From: Selenomonas sp.
GTDB taxonomy: Bacteria; Bacillota; Negativicutes; Selenomonadales; Selenomonadaceae
Direction: 5' to 3'
Assembly (NCBI GenBank): GCA_022482925.1
Contig: JAKVOG010000002.1
Span: 186,001 to 250,000 of the forward strand
DNA length: 64,000 nt
A program made the position numbers and the translations under genes. Each line of letters opens with the position of its first letter. Position 1 is the first letter of the stretch. The notes below the pieces were generated by a model that saw only the letters and a program-made list of their open reading frames with translations, made no database searches and was not told the DNA's origin. Below, one piece after another: positions 1 through 11,182 of this stretch.

Positions 1-2
1 CC

Positions 3-359
3 CAGAAGACTGTCCTACGCATGCAGCAGGAGTTTGGGACCAGGCCGGAAGAACTGCTGGCGGCAATCGGTCCTTCAATCGGTCCCTGCTGTTATGAGGT
101 CGGTGATGAAGTCGCCGGAAAGTTTCGGACCGCGTTTGCTGGTCATGATGAGCTGCTTCAGCAGAATGCTGAAGGTGCCTATCAACTGGATCTCTGGCAG
201 GCAAACCGGGTTCAGCTGCTTGATGCAGGTTTGACGGATGAACATATCGATCGGGCAGATACCTGTACGGCCTGCAAGCATCAGTGGTTTTTCTCCTATC
301 GTGCGGATGGTGGGAAGACCGGTCGTATGGCAGCTGTTATTGCATTGAACAAATATTGA
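3..359 (+). CDS. pgeF: Peptidoglycan editing factor PgeF / YfiH-family multicopper-type purine nucleoside phosphorylase (5' truncated)
   Basis: The reading frame is open from base 3, so this is the C-terminal half (about 118 residues) of a protein normally near 250-270 residues. Visible family motifs are AAIGPSIGPCCYEV, with the metal-binding cysteine pair, and the C-terminal CTACKHQWFFSYRADGGKTGR block typical of the YfiH/DUF152 laccase-domain family. Members act on purine nucleosides and, in E. coli, limit misincorporation into peptidoglycan precursors. It is the first gene seen of a division/translation operon and is followed after 23 bases by yggS. The upstream part lies outside the window. 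The family call is firm; the physiological role is inferred from the family. Confidence 0.85.
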   Translation, partial: QKTVLRMQQEFGTRPEELLAAIGPSIGPCCYEVGDEVAGKFRTAFAGHDELLQQNAEGAYQLDLWQANRVQLLDAGLTDEHIDRADTCTACKHQWFFSYRADGGKTGRMAAVIALNKY

Positions 360-382
360 GCATTTCAATAGGGGGTAATCGC

Positions 383-1075
383 ATGATAAAAGACAGGCTT
401 CACGAAGTAGAGCTGGCTATTGATGAGGCCCGGGCACGTCGTACGCTGGTTCCACAGGACGAATCGGTCCGGCTGATTGCTGTGACGAAGAATCATGGCA
501 TAGAAGAAATGCGCGAGGCAATCGATGCCGGAGCTGCAGATATCGGCGAAAACCGTATCCAGGAGCTGCCGGGAAAAAGGATACCCTGCAGCGGGATGTG
601 ACCTGGCATCTTATCGGTCACTTGCAGACCAACAAGGCCAGGCAGGCGGTGCAGTATTTTGATCTGATTCATTCCGTGGACTCCGAGCATCTGGCACGGG
701 CTATTGATAAGGAAGCGGGAAAGATCGGGAAAGGTACAGGATATTCTGGTACAGGTCAATCTGGCGAAGGAAGCCAGCAAATCCGGGATCTATGAAGAGG
801 ACCTGCGTGGCTTGCTGGATTGCATCGAAACGATGCCAAATCTGCGATTAAGGGGACTCATGTGCATTGCACCGAACTATGATCAGGTCGAGACTTGTCG
901 GCCTTTATTTCGGAAAATGCATGAAATTTATCAGCGGGTAAAGGAGATTCCTTACTCGACGGCGAATATTACATATTTATCAATGGGTATGACCCATGAT
1001 TATCGTATTGCCGTGGAGGAAGGCGCAAATATCGTCCGGGTTGGCACAGCCATCTTTGGACCACGCCAATACTAA
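383..1075 (+). CDS. yggS: YggS/PROSC-family PLP homeostasis protein (two frameshifts)
   Basis: This encodes a pyridoxal-phosphate-binding protein of the alanine-racemase N-terminal fold, which maintains the cellular PLP pool. The start ATG follows GGGGG. Frame 1 carries the PLP-lysine motif (LIAVTKNHG) and GENRIQEL. The protein then continues in another frame with TWHLIGHLQTNKAR and in a third with VQDILVQVNLAKEASKSG, LRGLMCIAP, YLSMGMTHDY and VRVGTAIFGPRQY. Breaks lie near 574-578 (an A run one base short) and 727-734 (one extra G). Repaired, it is about 230 residues, the normal length. The position just upstream of sepF and ylmH is the usual Firmicute order, which supports one functional gene. 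Confidence 0.85.
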
Positions 1076-1090
1076 TTTGAGGTGGATAAA

Positions 1091-1585
1091 ATGAGCATAA
1101 TTGATAAAGTCTGTGGCAAGATGGGCTTGCTGGATCCAGAAGACGATAAACTGAACCTGGAGGATGAGACGCTGGGACGTCAGCCGGAAGTCAAGCAGGA
1201 TGAAGAGGAAGAACGAATGGGCATGGGGCGTGAGGACTGGCTCCCGTAATGTGGTCGATTTCCATTCGGCAGCATCGGCGCGGGAAAATGTGGTCAACAG
1301 TATCAAGATGAAGGTTATTGTCATTGAACCGAAGACGTTTGATGATGCGCAGCAGGTGGCGAATAATCTGCGTGAAAAGAAACCGGTCGTCATCAATTTC
1401 GAGAAGACGAAGCAGAAGATGCCAAGCGTATCATTGACTTCATCAGCGGTACGACCTATGCGCTGAATGGCGAGATCAAGAAGGTCGGGCATAATGTATT
1501 CCTTTGCGCACCAAGCAATGTCAACGTCAGCTATACAGAGGATGAGCGCAAGGTATCGACAGAGATGCCCTGGCTGAAGAAATAA
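1091..1585 (+). CDS. sepF: Cell division protein SepF (two frameshifts)
   Basis: SepF anchors and bundles FtsZ at the septum. The start is [13 protein letters not shown], an N-terminal amphipathic membrane-binding segment, followed by an acidic linker. The conserved core [48 protein letters not shown] and [12 protein letters not shown] appears across three frames. Breaks lie around 1215-1245 and near 1406-1410, where one base is missing between the FEKT and EAEDAKR segments. Repaired length is about 165 residues. It is flanked by yggS and ylmH as in other Firmicutes. A second SepF-like gene lies at 17181. Confidence 0.85.
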
Positions 1586-1605
1586 GAGGCGGATATCAGG
1601 TAACT

Positions 1606-2397
1606 ATGGCAAATGAACAGAAAGAAAAACTGATTCGATTCTATAAAGGGACCGAAGGAGAAGAAACGGTTATTAAGCTGGTGGATCTGGCAGAAGCGGT
1701 ACAGCGGAACCAGAAGTTCCGTATCAGTGAATTCCTTGATCCATTCGGGCAGGAAATTGCCGAAACGGTAGCAGCCAACTATGGCAATATCCGGGTTGAT
1801 TTCAATGGCGGCTATCAGGGGGCCGAGCGTGCCCGGGCTATGTTTGTGCATGAAGATTTTGCAGGCACGCCGGCAGGTTTTGATATTGCGTGCATCCGGG
1901 CTGCCTGGAACGGGCAGTTTGCGCGTTTGTCGCACCGCGATGTGCTGGGCTCCTCATGGGACTCGGCATTGAACGTGATCGTCTGGGCGATCTGCTGGTA
2001 ACCAACGATTCGGTGAAGATCATCTGTGATGGCAAGATGGCTGACTATCTGCTGCTCAATCTTGTGAAGATCGGGGCAGTAGGGGTGAGCTGTGAGTCAT
2101 CGGATCTGGCTGACATCGTGCCGAAGGAAGAACGTTGCAAGGAGATTCGGGCGACCGTGGCATCCCTGCGCATCGATTCCATTGCGGCATCCGGATTCGG
2201 CTCATCACGCAGCCGGGCAGCTGCAGATATTGCTGCCGATAAGATGAAGCTCAACTGGCAGCCGTGAAGAATGCTTCACAGAACGTCAAGGAAGGGGACA
2301 TCCTTTCCATGCGTGGCCGTGGGCGGCTGGAAGTGGCAGAAGTACGTGGCAGACAAAGAAGGGCCGGACGGTAGTAGTACTCAAGCGCTACTTATGA
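1606..2397 (+). CDS. ylmH: YlmH-family S4-domain RNA-binding protein (three frameshifts)
   Basis: This is an S4-domain protein of the yggS-sepF-ylmG-ylmH-divIVA cluster. Homologues bind stalled 50S-peptidyl-tRNA complexes in ribosome quality control. The N-terminal part (MANEQKEKLIRFY) runs to about 1950. The middle reads LMGLGIERDRLGDLLV, and the S4 part reads VKNASQNVKEGDILSMRGRGR and TKKGRTVVVLKRYL, ending at the stop 2395-2397. Single-base deletions near 1949-1955, 2261-2264 and 2349-2353 account for the frame changes. Repaired length is about 265 residues, normal for the family. A functional link to RqcH (5089-6843) is known in Bacillus and only suggestive here. Confidence 0.8.
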
Positions 2398-2436
2398 GAA
2401 TCGCAGGAACAAAGATACAGATAGGAGATAATCATC

Positions 2437-3047
2437 TTGCTTACACCAATGGACATTCATAATAAAGATTTAAACGCAGTTTTCGTGGCTATGACGAGGA
2501 TGAAATTGATGATTTCCTCGATCAGGTGGTCAACGATTATGAGAAGCTGTTCCGGGAGAATGACCGGCTGAAGGAAGACCTGGAACGGTCCAAGAAGGAT
2601 AATGAACAATATCAGCAGTTGGAAAAGAATCTGAAAGATACGTTGCTGGTGGCACAGAAAACGGCAGAAGAAGTCACGACGAATGCCCGTAAGAATGCAG
2701 AAGAGATGCGTGAGAATACAGCCAAGGAGTGCCAGAATATGCGCCGCGAAGCGGAGATGCATGCGAAGTCGCAGTTGGATGAAGCAGCCGATAAGGTTCG
2801 CTCAATCGTTGCGGAATATGATCGCCTGGTCCGGGAAAAGAACCAGTTCCTGCGCAAGATCAAGGTAGCGATGGAGTCAGAACTCGCTGTGGTCAGTGAG
2901 ACACTGGATATGCTGCCAGATCCTGAGCGGGAAGAACATCAGCTCAAGGCCGCGGGAACGCAGGCAGAACCGCTGCAGAAGGCGATTCAGGAGCAGCAGC
3001 CGGCTCCGGCCGCTGCCGCTATGAAAAAAGAGGAGCAGGAAGGCTGA
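2437..3047 (+). CDS. divIVA: DivIVA-domain cell division/polarity protein (one frameshift, TTG start)
   Basis: This is a coiled-coil protein that recognises curved membrane at poles and septa. The N-terminus LLTPMDIHNKD is followed, after a missing T at 2469-2471, by the signature FKRSFRGYDEDEIDDFLDQV. The frame is broken in the most conserved part of the protein, which points to a homopolymer error. The start is TTG 2437, with GGAG 11 bases upstream. The rest is a long heptad-rich helix (residues about 30-130) and an Ala/Gln/Pro-rich tail. It closes the division cluster, just before lspA. Confidence 0.88.
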
Positions 3048-3059
3048 AATCTGTAAACA

Positions 3060-3495
3060 ATGGCAATTTGTTTGTTTGCGGTCCTGTTATTACTGGACCA
3101 GGTAGTAAAATTTTATGTTTCGTCAAATATGGTGCCGGGAGAGAGTATTCCTGTCATTAATGGAGTCTTTCACATCACCTATGTACTGAATCCCGGAGCA
3201 GCTTTTGGCATGCTCGAGCATCAGCAGTGGTTCTTTATCCTGGCAGGGATTGTTATCATCGGGGCGTTTTGCTGGTATTATCCACATTTGAAACGGCAGT
3301 GTGCTTATTTTCATTATGGCTGCGTATCGCTGCTGGCTGGTGCCGTAGGAAATCTTATCGATCGTATCCGCAGCGGGCTGGTCGTTGATTTTTTTGATTT
3401 CCGTATCTGGCCGGTGTTTAATCTGGCGGATGTTGCCATTGTGCTTGGTGTTGCCAGTATGATTTATGCGATTATGGTCAAGATGAAAGAGACGG

Positions 3496-3503
<8 letters not shown>
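3060..3503 (+). CDS. lspA: Lipoprotein signal peptidase (signal peptidase II)
   Basis: This aspartyl protease of the cytoplasmic membrane cleaves prolipoprotein signal peptides. It is 147 residues with four hydrophobic segments, and carries YVLNPGAAFGML, AVGNLIDRI, VVDFFDF and VFNLADVAI. The catalytic aspartates lie in the last two conserved blocks. An in-frame TAA at 3054 fixes ATG 3060 as the first possible ATG. The Shine-Dalgarno site is weak (GGAAGG about 17 bases upstream), so translation may be coupled to divIVA, whose stop is 12 bases earlier. The 3' end overlaps rluD by 8 bases. Confidence 0.95.
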
Positions 3504-5011
<1,508 letters not shown>

Positions 5012-5016
5012 AAATA

Positions 5017-5066
5017 AAACGTGGTCTTGTTCCGCCTGTTGTGCGGGAACAAGACCACGTTTTTTA
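5017..5066. terminator. Bidirectional intrinsic terminator between pyrR and rqcH
   Basis: A 15-bp stem, ACGTGGTCTTGTTCC paired with GGAACAAGACCACGT, closes a short loop. A-rich sequence precedes it and T-rich sequence follows. It lies between two convergent genes and can end transcription from both sides. Confidence 0.9.
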
Positions 5067-5088
5067 GTTGAACTCAAATTACAAATTA

Positions 5089-6843
5089 TTATTGGGCACC
5101 GGCAAGGAGCTGTGCCAGTTCTTTTTCATCCGGTGTGACGTAGAGTGTTTTCTGATTCGTGAAGATGACGAATCCCGGCTTGCTGCCGGATGGTTTCTTC
5201 ACATAGCGGATTTCTGTATAATCGACCGGGATCTTTGATGATCCCTGCGACTTGCTGAAATGCGCGGCCAGATTGGCTGCCAGCAGGATATTGTCTTCTG
5301 TCAGTTCGGCACCGGCATTGCGCAGGATGACATGTGAGCCCGGTATATCCTTGGTGTGGAACCAGGTATCATTGAAGCTGGCCGTCTTGAATGTCAGCTT
5401 ATCGTTCTGGTAGTTGTTCTTGCCTACGAGGATTGTCAGGCCGTCCGGTGTCTCAAAATGGAACGGATGGGATGGCTTGTCATTGTTCCTGCGTTTAAGT
5501 TTTTCCCGCAGGTAGCCGGATTCGACCAGTTCATTGTGGATCTCGGCAATCTCAGCCAGGCTGGCTGAAGCCAGCAGTGAAGCCTCGATGCTTTCCAGAT
5601 ACGTGATATTGGCTTCGCATTCCTGCCGCTGGACGCGCAGCAGTTCCTGGGCACGTTTGAGCTTGTCATATTTCTTATAACAGTTCTGCATGTTCTGGAC
5701 CAGCCCAAAGCGCTGATCCATCGGGATGGTAATGGTCTCACCGGTTTCACTGTAGATGTTCGGGACTGTGATGATTTTGTCCTCATGGTCATTGAACTGA
5801 TACTGATAGGTCATGAGATTATCCCCGCGGATCTTGTATTCGTCGGCATTTTCAGCTGCCTCGATCTCATCATCCAGTTTGGCAAGTTTGTTTGCCGCGC
5901 GGTTCAGTTCATTCTTGACCAGTTTACGGAAACGGTCCTTATCCGGAAGTACATAACTGCCGGCCAGATGGTCGGCACGCTCCAGCATGGCACTGATTGA
6001 CGGGAAGGTCAATGCTGCCGCGTCCGGCAGATAATGCAGCGGGAAGGAAGCCATTGCCAGCAGTTTCTTATTGGCATCAAGCAGCAGGGCTGGCTCGGGC
6101 TGCTCTGCTTCAGCAGCGGTGCGGATCTCAGCCAGTGCATCGAGCACCGCCTTGAAATCGATTGTTTCCAGGGTGTTGATCCGGGTACTGGGGGCAAGCC
6201 CGGCCGAGAAACAGGCCTCTTTGGCCGATACCGGGCCGAAACCCATGCAGGTATTGAGGATTGCTTTATCGAGCCGCTGTTCCGGATCCTGCTGGATTCG
6301 CTGCAACAGGTCGTTCTGGTCAACGGTGAAAAGGTCCAGTTTGTCCTGGCCCGGCGGCAGCATATAGCTGTCTCCGGGAAGGACCGTGCGGACACGGCTG
6401 CTGTTGCTGCCAATCTTGCGCAGGGCGTCAATGATCATACCATCCTGAATCAGGATGATGTTGCTGTATTTGCCCATGAACTCCATGACGAGTGTTTTGG
6501 TGATAATCTGGCCACCTGCCGCCAGGGAATCGACATCCATGAGCAGCAGACGATCCAGCCCGTGCTGCCGGATGGCAGCAATGCGGCCGGTTTCCAGCTG
6601 CTTGCGCAGGACCATGCAGAACACGGGCGGTTCTGGCGGATTTTCCAGGTTACGCTCCAGCAGATGAGCCGATGGATTTTGTGAGTTTATGGAAATGTGA
6701 AGCAGATAGTTCTGCCCGGGCTGCCGTACGGACAGGATTACGGATTGTTTATTCGGTTGTGTGATTTTATCGATGCGGCCGCCAGCAAGCTTCGTATTGA
6801 GCTCACGTACCAGCGGATGCATGGAAAAGCCATCAAGACTCAT
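5089..6843 (-). CDS. rqcH: RqcH / NFACT-family ribosome quality control protein (fibronectin-binding protein A homologue)
   Basis: The bacterial Rqc2 homologue binds obstructed 50S-peptidyl-tRNA and recruits tRNA-Ala to add C-terminal alanine tails. The start is set at the ATG of MSLDGFSMHPLVREL (base 6843), with AGGA just upstream; an open extension to 7089 lacks family similarity and overlaps the promoter. The 584 residues show an N-terminal NFACT-N domain, a central coiled coil (about residues 300-430), and the C-terminal NFACT-R/DUF814 block (HTKDIPGSHVILRN, YTEIRYVKKPSGSKPGFV). It is the only minus-strand gene in the first 20 kb and diverges from dapF. Confidence 0.93.
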   Translation of the reverse strand: MSLDGFSMHPLVRELNTKLAGGRIDKITQPNKQSVILSVRQPGQNYLLHISINSQNPSAHLLERNLENPPEPPVFCMVLRKQLETGRIAAIRQHGLDRLLLMDVDSLAAGGQIITKTLVMEFMGKYSNIILIQDGMIIDALRKIGSNSSRVRTVLPGDSYMLPPGQDKLDLFTVDQNDLLQRIQQDPEQRLDKAILNTCMGFGPVSAKEACFSAGLAPSTRINTLETIDFKAVLDALAEIRTAAEAEQPEPALLLDANKKLLAMASFPLHYLPDAAALTFPSISAMLERADHLAGSYVLPDKDRFRKLVKNELNRAANKLAKLDDEIEAAENADEYKIRGDNLMTYQYQFNDHEDKIITVPNIYSETGETITIPMDQRFGLVQNMQNCYKKYDKLKRAQELLRVQRQECEANITYLESIEASLLASASLAEIAEIHNELVESGYLREKLKRRNNDKPSHPFHFETPDGLTILVGKNNYQNDKLTFKTASFNDTWFHTKDIPGSHVILRNAGAELTEDNILLAANLAAHFSKSQGSSKIPVDYTEIRYVKKPSGSKPGFVIFTNQKTLYVTPDEKELAQLLAGAQ

Positions 6844-6880
6844 GGTATATTCCTCGTTCTTTCTATATAGACTAAATTTG

Positions 6881-6909
6881 ATTATAACATTCAGCGGGGA
6901 GTGGGTCAA
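6881..6909 (-). promoter_or_regulatory. Sigma-70 promoter of rqcH
   Basis: On the minus strand, TTGACC (6909-6904), a 17-base spacer and TATAAT (6886-6881) form a near-consensus promoter, 38 bases before the rqcH ATG. Confidence 0.8.
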
Positions 6910-6963
6910 ATTCGTGAGAAAGCGCGGATTTCGTCGGCTTTTCGTGTTTTTACGCCTGAATGC

Positions 6964-6992
6964 TTGCATAAGATGGGAAAAATCAATATAAT
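6964..6992 (+). promoter_or_regulatory. Sigma-70 promoter of dapF
   Basis: TTGCAT (6964-6969), a 17-base spacer and TATAAT (6987-6992) lie 35 bases upstream of the dapF ATG. They also lie 54 bases from the divergent rqcH promoter. Confidence 0.8.
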
Positions 6993-7027
6993 GGTATGAT
7001 AAGAGCAAACTGGAGGAGGTATCTCCA

Positions 7028-7867
7028 ATGAATAAAAATTTTACAAAGTGGCAGGGCTGTGGCAATGATTTTGTGTTGCTGGACTGCATGAAGGAAGAGC
7101 CGGCGGACTATGCCGGACTTTCACGCCGGGTCTGTGACCGTCATTACGGTGTAGGTGCTGATGGTATCCTGGTCGTACTGCCGTCAGATCAGGCTGATTT
7201 CCGTATGCGTATCTTTAATACGGATGGCAGTGAAGCAGAGATGTGTGGCAATGGAATTCGTTGTTTTGCCCGGTATCTGTATGACTATGGTCTGACTGAA
7301 AAGACAGAGTTCACGGTTGAGACAGGCGCAGGTATTCTTGTGCCCAGACTGGTCTTTGCGGATGGTCAGATTACGGGCGTACGGGTAGATATGGGTAAGC
7401 CGCATCTGTTGGGCGAAGAAATCCCGGTTGTAGGGCATGATGGTGAGAAAGTCATCAATCAGCCGATCACGGTAGCCGGAAAAACCTATCAGATGACTGG
7501 CGTGTCCATGGGCAATCCTCATTGTGTCATCTTTGTCGATGATGCCGAGAACTTCCCGATCGAGCAGTTGGGCGCACAGTTTGAGCATCATGAGATCTTC
7601 CCACGGAAGACGAATACCGAGTTTGTTGAAGTGAAGGACCGCAGCCATGTACGGATGCGTGTCTGGGAACGCGGAGCAGCAATCACGCTTGCCTGCGGGA
7701 CGGGATCCTGTGCAACTGCTGTGGCTGGTGTGCTTAATGATAAGACCGACCGTAAGGTGGAAGTGCAGCTCGATGGCGGCAAGCTTATCGTAGAATGGGC
7801 TGAAAATGGACATGTATTCATGACCGGCCCGGCTGAGCTGGTATTTACCGGCGAGCTGACAAACTAA
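7028..7867 (+). CDS. dapF: Diaminopimelate epimerase
   Basis: This enzyme interconverts LL- and meso-diaminopimelate for lysine and peptidoglycan synthesis. It has 279 residues and both catalytic cysteine motifs, MCGNGIRCFARY and ACGTGSCATAVAG. GGAGGT lies 8 bases before ATG 7028 and a good promoter is present. It is the first gene of a probable dapF-yicC-remA-gmk-rpoZ-coaBC transcript. Confidence 0.97.
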   Translation: MNKNFTKWQGCGNDFVLLDCMKEEPADYAGLSRRVCDRHYGVGADGILVVLPSDQADFRMRIFNTDGSEAEMCGNGIRCFARYLYDYGLTEKTEFTVETGAGILVPRLVFADGQITGVRVDMGKPHLLGEEIPVVGHDGEKVINQPITVAGKTYQMTGVSMGNPHCVIFVDDAENFPIEQLGAQFEHHEIFPRKTNTEFVEVKDRSHVRMRVWERGAAITLACGTGSCATAVAGVLNDKTDRKVEVQLDGGKLIVEWAENGHVFMTGPAELVFTGELTN

Positions 7868-7904
7868 GAAAAACGCACAAATCAGTAGAAAAGAGGCATT
7901 TCTT

Positions 7905-8783
7905 ATGCTGAAGAGTATGACCGGGTTTGGTGCAGCCGTTGCGGAGACGGAAGCCTATAAGGTGTCTGTTGAACTGAAGGCTGTCAATCAGCGCTTCCTG
8001 GAACTGAACTTCCATATGGGGCGTCAATTGAATCCCTGGGAAGATGCACTGCGGAAGACGATCAAGGCAGTGGCAGCCCGTGGCAAGATGGATATCTATA
8101 TCAATTTCACAGATAAGCGGGAGAGTCAGGCCAGCATCCGGGTAAATAAAGGATTGGTACAGGCCTATCATCAGGCGCTCAATGATATGAGTGATATGCT
8201 CCATGTGGCGCGTCCTGATGATGTAGCGACATTTGCCGGTTTTCCGGATATCCTGCAGGTAGAGAGCGACACGGACATTTCGCCGATGGAGCCGGTTCTC
8301 CTGCAGGCTATGGAGGATGCGCTGGCCCAGTTTGATGCGATGCGTCAGACTGAGGGCGAGAATATCCGTCAGGATTTTCTGCATCGTATTGACCGGCTGG
8401 AGCAGATGAAAGATCAGGTTCATGCGCTGGCACCTGCCATCGTGCAGGGCTATCGTGACCATTTGCAGAAGGTAGTCTCAGAAGCACTGTCCGAAGCGGA
8501 TATTGATGAAACGCGTATTATTCAGGAGACCGCGCTTTATGCCGATAAGGTTAATTACACCGAAGAGGTCGTACGGCTCGGCAGTCATTTCCAGCAGTTC
8601 CGCCAGATCATTGAGGCTGCGGAGGAACCGGTTGGCCGTAAGCTGGATTTCCTGATCCAGGAGCTGAATCGTGAGACAAACACCATTGGTTCTAAGGCAA
8701 ATAGTACTGAGGCTGCGCAGATTGTCGTTGATATGAAGAGTGAAGTCGAGAAATTGCGGGAGCAGGTACAAAACATCGAGTAA
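7905..8783 (+). CDS. yicC: YicC/YloC-family endoribonuclease
   Basis: The protein is 292 residues, starting MLKSMTGFG as is typical. The DUF1732 C-terminal block reads ETRIIQETALYADKVNYTEEV, EPVGRKLDFLIQELNRE and EANTIGSKANS-type residues, seen here as TNTIGSKANS. E. coli YicC is an endoribonuclease acting on small RNAs. AAAAGAGG precedes the start. The order yicC-remA-gmk-rpoZ is widely conserved in Firmicutes, which supports the call. Confidence 0.92.
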   Translation: MLKSMTGFGAAVAETEAYKVSVELKAVNQRFLELNFHMGRQLNPWEDALRKTIKAVAARGKMDIYINFTDKRESQASIRVNKGLVQAYHQALNDMSDMLHVARPDDVATFAGFPDILQVESDTDISPMEPVLLQAMEDALAQFDAMRQTEGENIRQDFLHRIDRLEQMKDQVHALAPAIVQGYRDHLQKVVSEALSEADIDETRIIQETALYADKVNYTEEVVRLGSHFQQFRQIIEAAEEPVGRKLDFLIQELNRETNTIGSKANSTEAAQIVVDMKSEVEKLREQVQNIE

Positions 8784-8825
8784 ACCAGATGCAGCATGAC
8801 TGCATAGGAAGAGGGGGATGTCAGC

Positions 8826-9122
8826 ATGGATATCAAACTCATCAACATAGGCTTTGGCAATATCGTATCGGCGAATCGTATCGTCGCAATCGTAAGTCCT
8901 GAGTCGGCACCAATCAAACGGATCATACAGGAAGCTCGCGATGGTGAGCGCCTGATTGATGCGACCTATGGCCGCAGGACGCGGGCAGTCATCATCATGG
9001 ACAGCGATCACGTCATTCTCTCGGCCGTGCAGCCGGAGACCGTGGCGCATCGTGTGGATGATGATGACGATACGGAGGTCCGGGCAGAAATCAAAGAGAA
9101 AGAAGACGAAGCACAAGCATGA
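8826..9122 (+). CDS. remA: RemA/DUF370 family DNA-binding regulator
   Basis: This is a 98-residue protein starting [14 protein letters not shown], with the conserved [13 protein letters not shown] and [24 protein letters not shown] blocks. In Bacillus subtilis RemA assembles on DNA and activates matrix genes. Here it sits between yicC and gmk, the conserved location. The C-terminal tail is unusually acidic (DDDDDTE then EIKEKEDE). Its stop overlaps the gmk start (ATGA). Confidence 0.92.
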   Translation: MDIKLINIGFGNIVSANRIVAIVSPESAPIKRIIQEARDGERLIDATYGRRTRAVIIMDSDHVILSAVQPETVAHRVDDDDDTEVRAEIKEKEDEAQA

Positions 9123-9720
9123 ATAAAGGGTTATTGATTGTCGTTTCCGGTCCGTCGGGAACAGGCAAGGGACAGTCTGCAATGAACTCTTGACGCAGAC
9201 GCCGGAGCTTGCGTATTCGATTTCCGCGACCACGCGTGAACCGCGTGCGGGGGAGATTGATGGCAAGAACTATTATTTCCTGGATAAGGCAAAGTTCGAG
9301 AAAATGATCGGGGAGGGTGGTTTCCTCGAATATGCCAATGTGTATGGCAACTATTATGGGACACCGCTGGGAAAGATTCAGGAACGTCTGGATCAGGGGC
9401 AGGATATCCTGCTCGAGATCGATACCCAGGGCGCATTGAATGTCATGAACAAGTGCCCGAATGGGCTGTTCATCTTCCTGCTGCCGCCATCAATTGGTGA
9501 GCTGGAGCGCCGCATTCGCGGCCGCGGGTCGGAGACGGAGGAGTCACTGGCCAAGCGCCTTGGCGCAGCAAAAGCAGAGATCGCTGTTGGCAGGAAATAT
9601 GGCTATGTTGTCGTTAATGATACCGTAAGGAATGCCGTTCGGCATATCAAGTGCATCATGACAGCTGAGCACTGCCGTATCGATAGAAACCAGGATAAGA
9701 TTGAGGAGTTGGAACAATAA
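9119..9720 (+). CDS. gmk: Guanylate kinase (one frameshift)
   Basis: Guanylate kinase phosphorylates GMP to GDP and is essential. ATG 9119 overlaps the remA stop. The P-loop [11 protein letters not shown] is intact, then the frame breaks at the G run 9169-9171. With one G restored the protein continues [25 protein letters not shown], with GKNYYFL and IDTQGALNV following. Repaired length is about 200 residues. Loss of an essential gene at a G run is best explained by sequence error. Confidence 0.9.
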
Positions 9721-9956
9721 TGAAAGTAAGCAGCAAACCAGAAATGAGCATGGTCAACCCGTCCACGGATACACTGATGTCCAAAGTAGACAGCCGGTAT
9801 GGGCTGGTCGTCTGTGCATCCAAGCGTGCCCGCCAGATGGTCGAGGGCGAAGAAGTCAAAGACATCAAGCAGCGTTCGACCAAGAGCGTGACGAATGCTC
9901 TTGAAGAGATCGCTGAGGGTAAGATTGCTTATAAGATTGCCAAGGCGGATCTTTGA
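9720..9956 (+). CDS. rpoZ: DNA-directed RNA polymerase subunit omega
   Basis: This is a 78-residue omega subunit that assists assembly of RNA polymerase beta'. Visible features are DTLMSKVDSRYGLVVCASKRARQ and the terminal TNALEEIAEGKI segment. The start overlaps the gmk stop by one base. It sits between gmk and coaBC, the standard neighbours. Confidence 0.93.
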   Translation: MKVSSKPEMSMVNPSTDTLMSKVDSRYGLVVCASKRARQMVEGEEVKDIKQRSTKSVTNALEEIAEGKIAYKIAKADL

Positions 9957-9959
9957 GCC

Positions 9960-11182
9960 ATGGAATTGTTAAGCGGCAAGAAAATCGTCCTTGGGGTCAC
10001 AGGGGGCATTGCAGCTTATAAGGCCGTAGAGGTTGCCAGCCGGCTCCGTAAGGCCGGGGCTGAGGTTCATGTCATCATGACCAGGGAAGCCACAGAGTTT
10101 GTCACTGAGCTGACCTTCCGGGAAATCAGTGGTCAGCCGGTGACGACGGATATGTGGAGCAAGGTTACGCATTTCCGGGTGGAGCATATCGCTCTGGCTA
10201 ATCTGGCGGATCTCGTACTCATCGCTCCGGCTACGGCGAACCTCATTGCCAAAGCGGCAGTGGGCATTGCTGATGATATGCTGACAACAACGCTGTTGGC
10301 TACCAAGGCACCGGTGTTCATTGCGCCAGCCATGAATACCAATATGTACGACAATCCTGTCACCCAACGCAACATCGCCGAGCTGCAGCAGCGCGGCTTT
10401 CATATCATCGATCCGGCATCCGGTCATCTGGCCTGCGGCATCAACGGCAAGGGCCGTCTGCCGGAGCCGTGTGATATCGTTCGGGAAGTCGAAGCGTTTT
10501 TCCAGCAGGAACAAACGCTGACGGGACGCCGGATTCTCGTGACGGCTGGCGGCACGATTGAGCCACTGGATCCCGTACGCTACATCGGCAACCGGTCTAC
10601 AGGGCGCATGGGCTATGCTGTGGCGGCTGAAGCAGCCAGGCGTGGCGCAGAAGTCGTCCTGGTGTCCGGCCCGTCCTCACTGCCAGATCCAACTGGCGTT
10701 GAGACGATCCGAATTGATACGGCTCGTCAGATGCAGGCTGAGGTGATGGAGCGTTATCCGGCAGTGGATGCAGTCATTATGTCAGCAGCGGTAGCCGACT
10801 ATCGGCCGAAGACGGTTGCAGCGGACAAGATCAAGAAGAGTGACGATGAGCTGGTGCTCCATCTGGAACGAAATCCGGATATCCTCTTTGGTCTTGGGCA
10901 GCAGAAGCAGCAGCAGGTGCTGATCGGCTTTGCTGCTGAGACCTGCAACGTCGAAGAATATGCCCGTCGGAAACTGGCGAAGAAGAATCTGGACTATATC
11001 GTTGCCAATGATGTATCGCAGACAGATGCCTGGATTCGGCGTCGATACGAACCGTATCAAGCTCTTTGCAAAAGACGGCACGATGACCTGAATATCCACT
11101 GATGAGCAAGAAAGAACTGGCCGGAATCATTCTTGACCACCTGGCAGAGTCTCTGCCAGCGGCTGAAGGAGTAGAAAAATGA
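9960..11182 (+). CDS. coaBC: Bifunctional phosphopantothenoylcysteine decarboxylase / phosphopantothenate-cysteine ligase (two frameshifts near the 3' end)
   Basis: CoaBC adds cysteine to phosphopantothenate (CTP-dependent) and decarboxylates the product, using FMN, in coenzyme A synthesis. The CoaC half shows ILGVTGGIAAYKAVE-type sequence, the catalytic His region FRVEHIALA, and PAMNTNMYDNP. The CoaB half shows ILVTAGGTIEPLDPVRYIGN, STGRMG and VIMSAAVADYRP. An extra base near 11029-11030, and another near 11086-11090, break the tail. The repaired reading is DAGFGVDTNRIKLF, then EYPLMSKKELAGIILDHLAE and a stop at 11180-11182. Repaired length is about 407 residues. It overlaps the next gene by 4 bases. 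Confidence 0.9.

Noticed and set aside
1..2397. Reading yggS, sepF and ylmH as true pseudogenes
   Set aside because: Every break is one base, conserved motifs resume at once, and equally essential genes are broken elsewhere in the window. Sequence error is simpler.
8789..8805. ATGCAG-CATGA-CTGCAT hairpin between yicC and remA as a terminator
   Set aside because: The stem is only 6 bp, there is no T run, and it lies inside a conserved operon.
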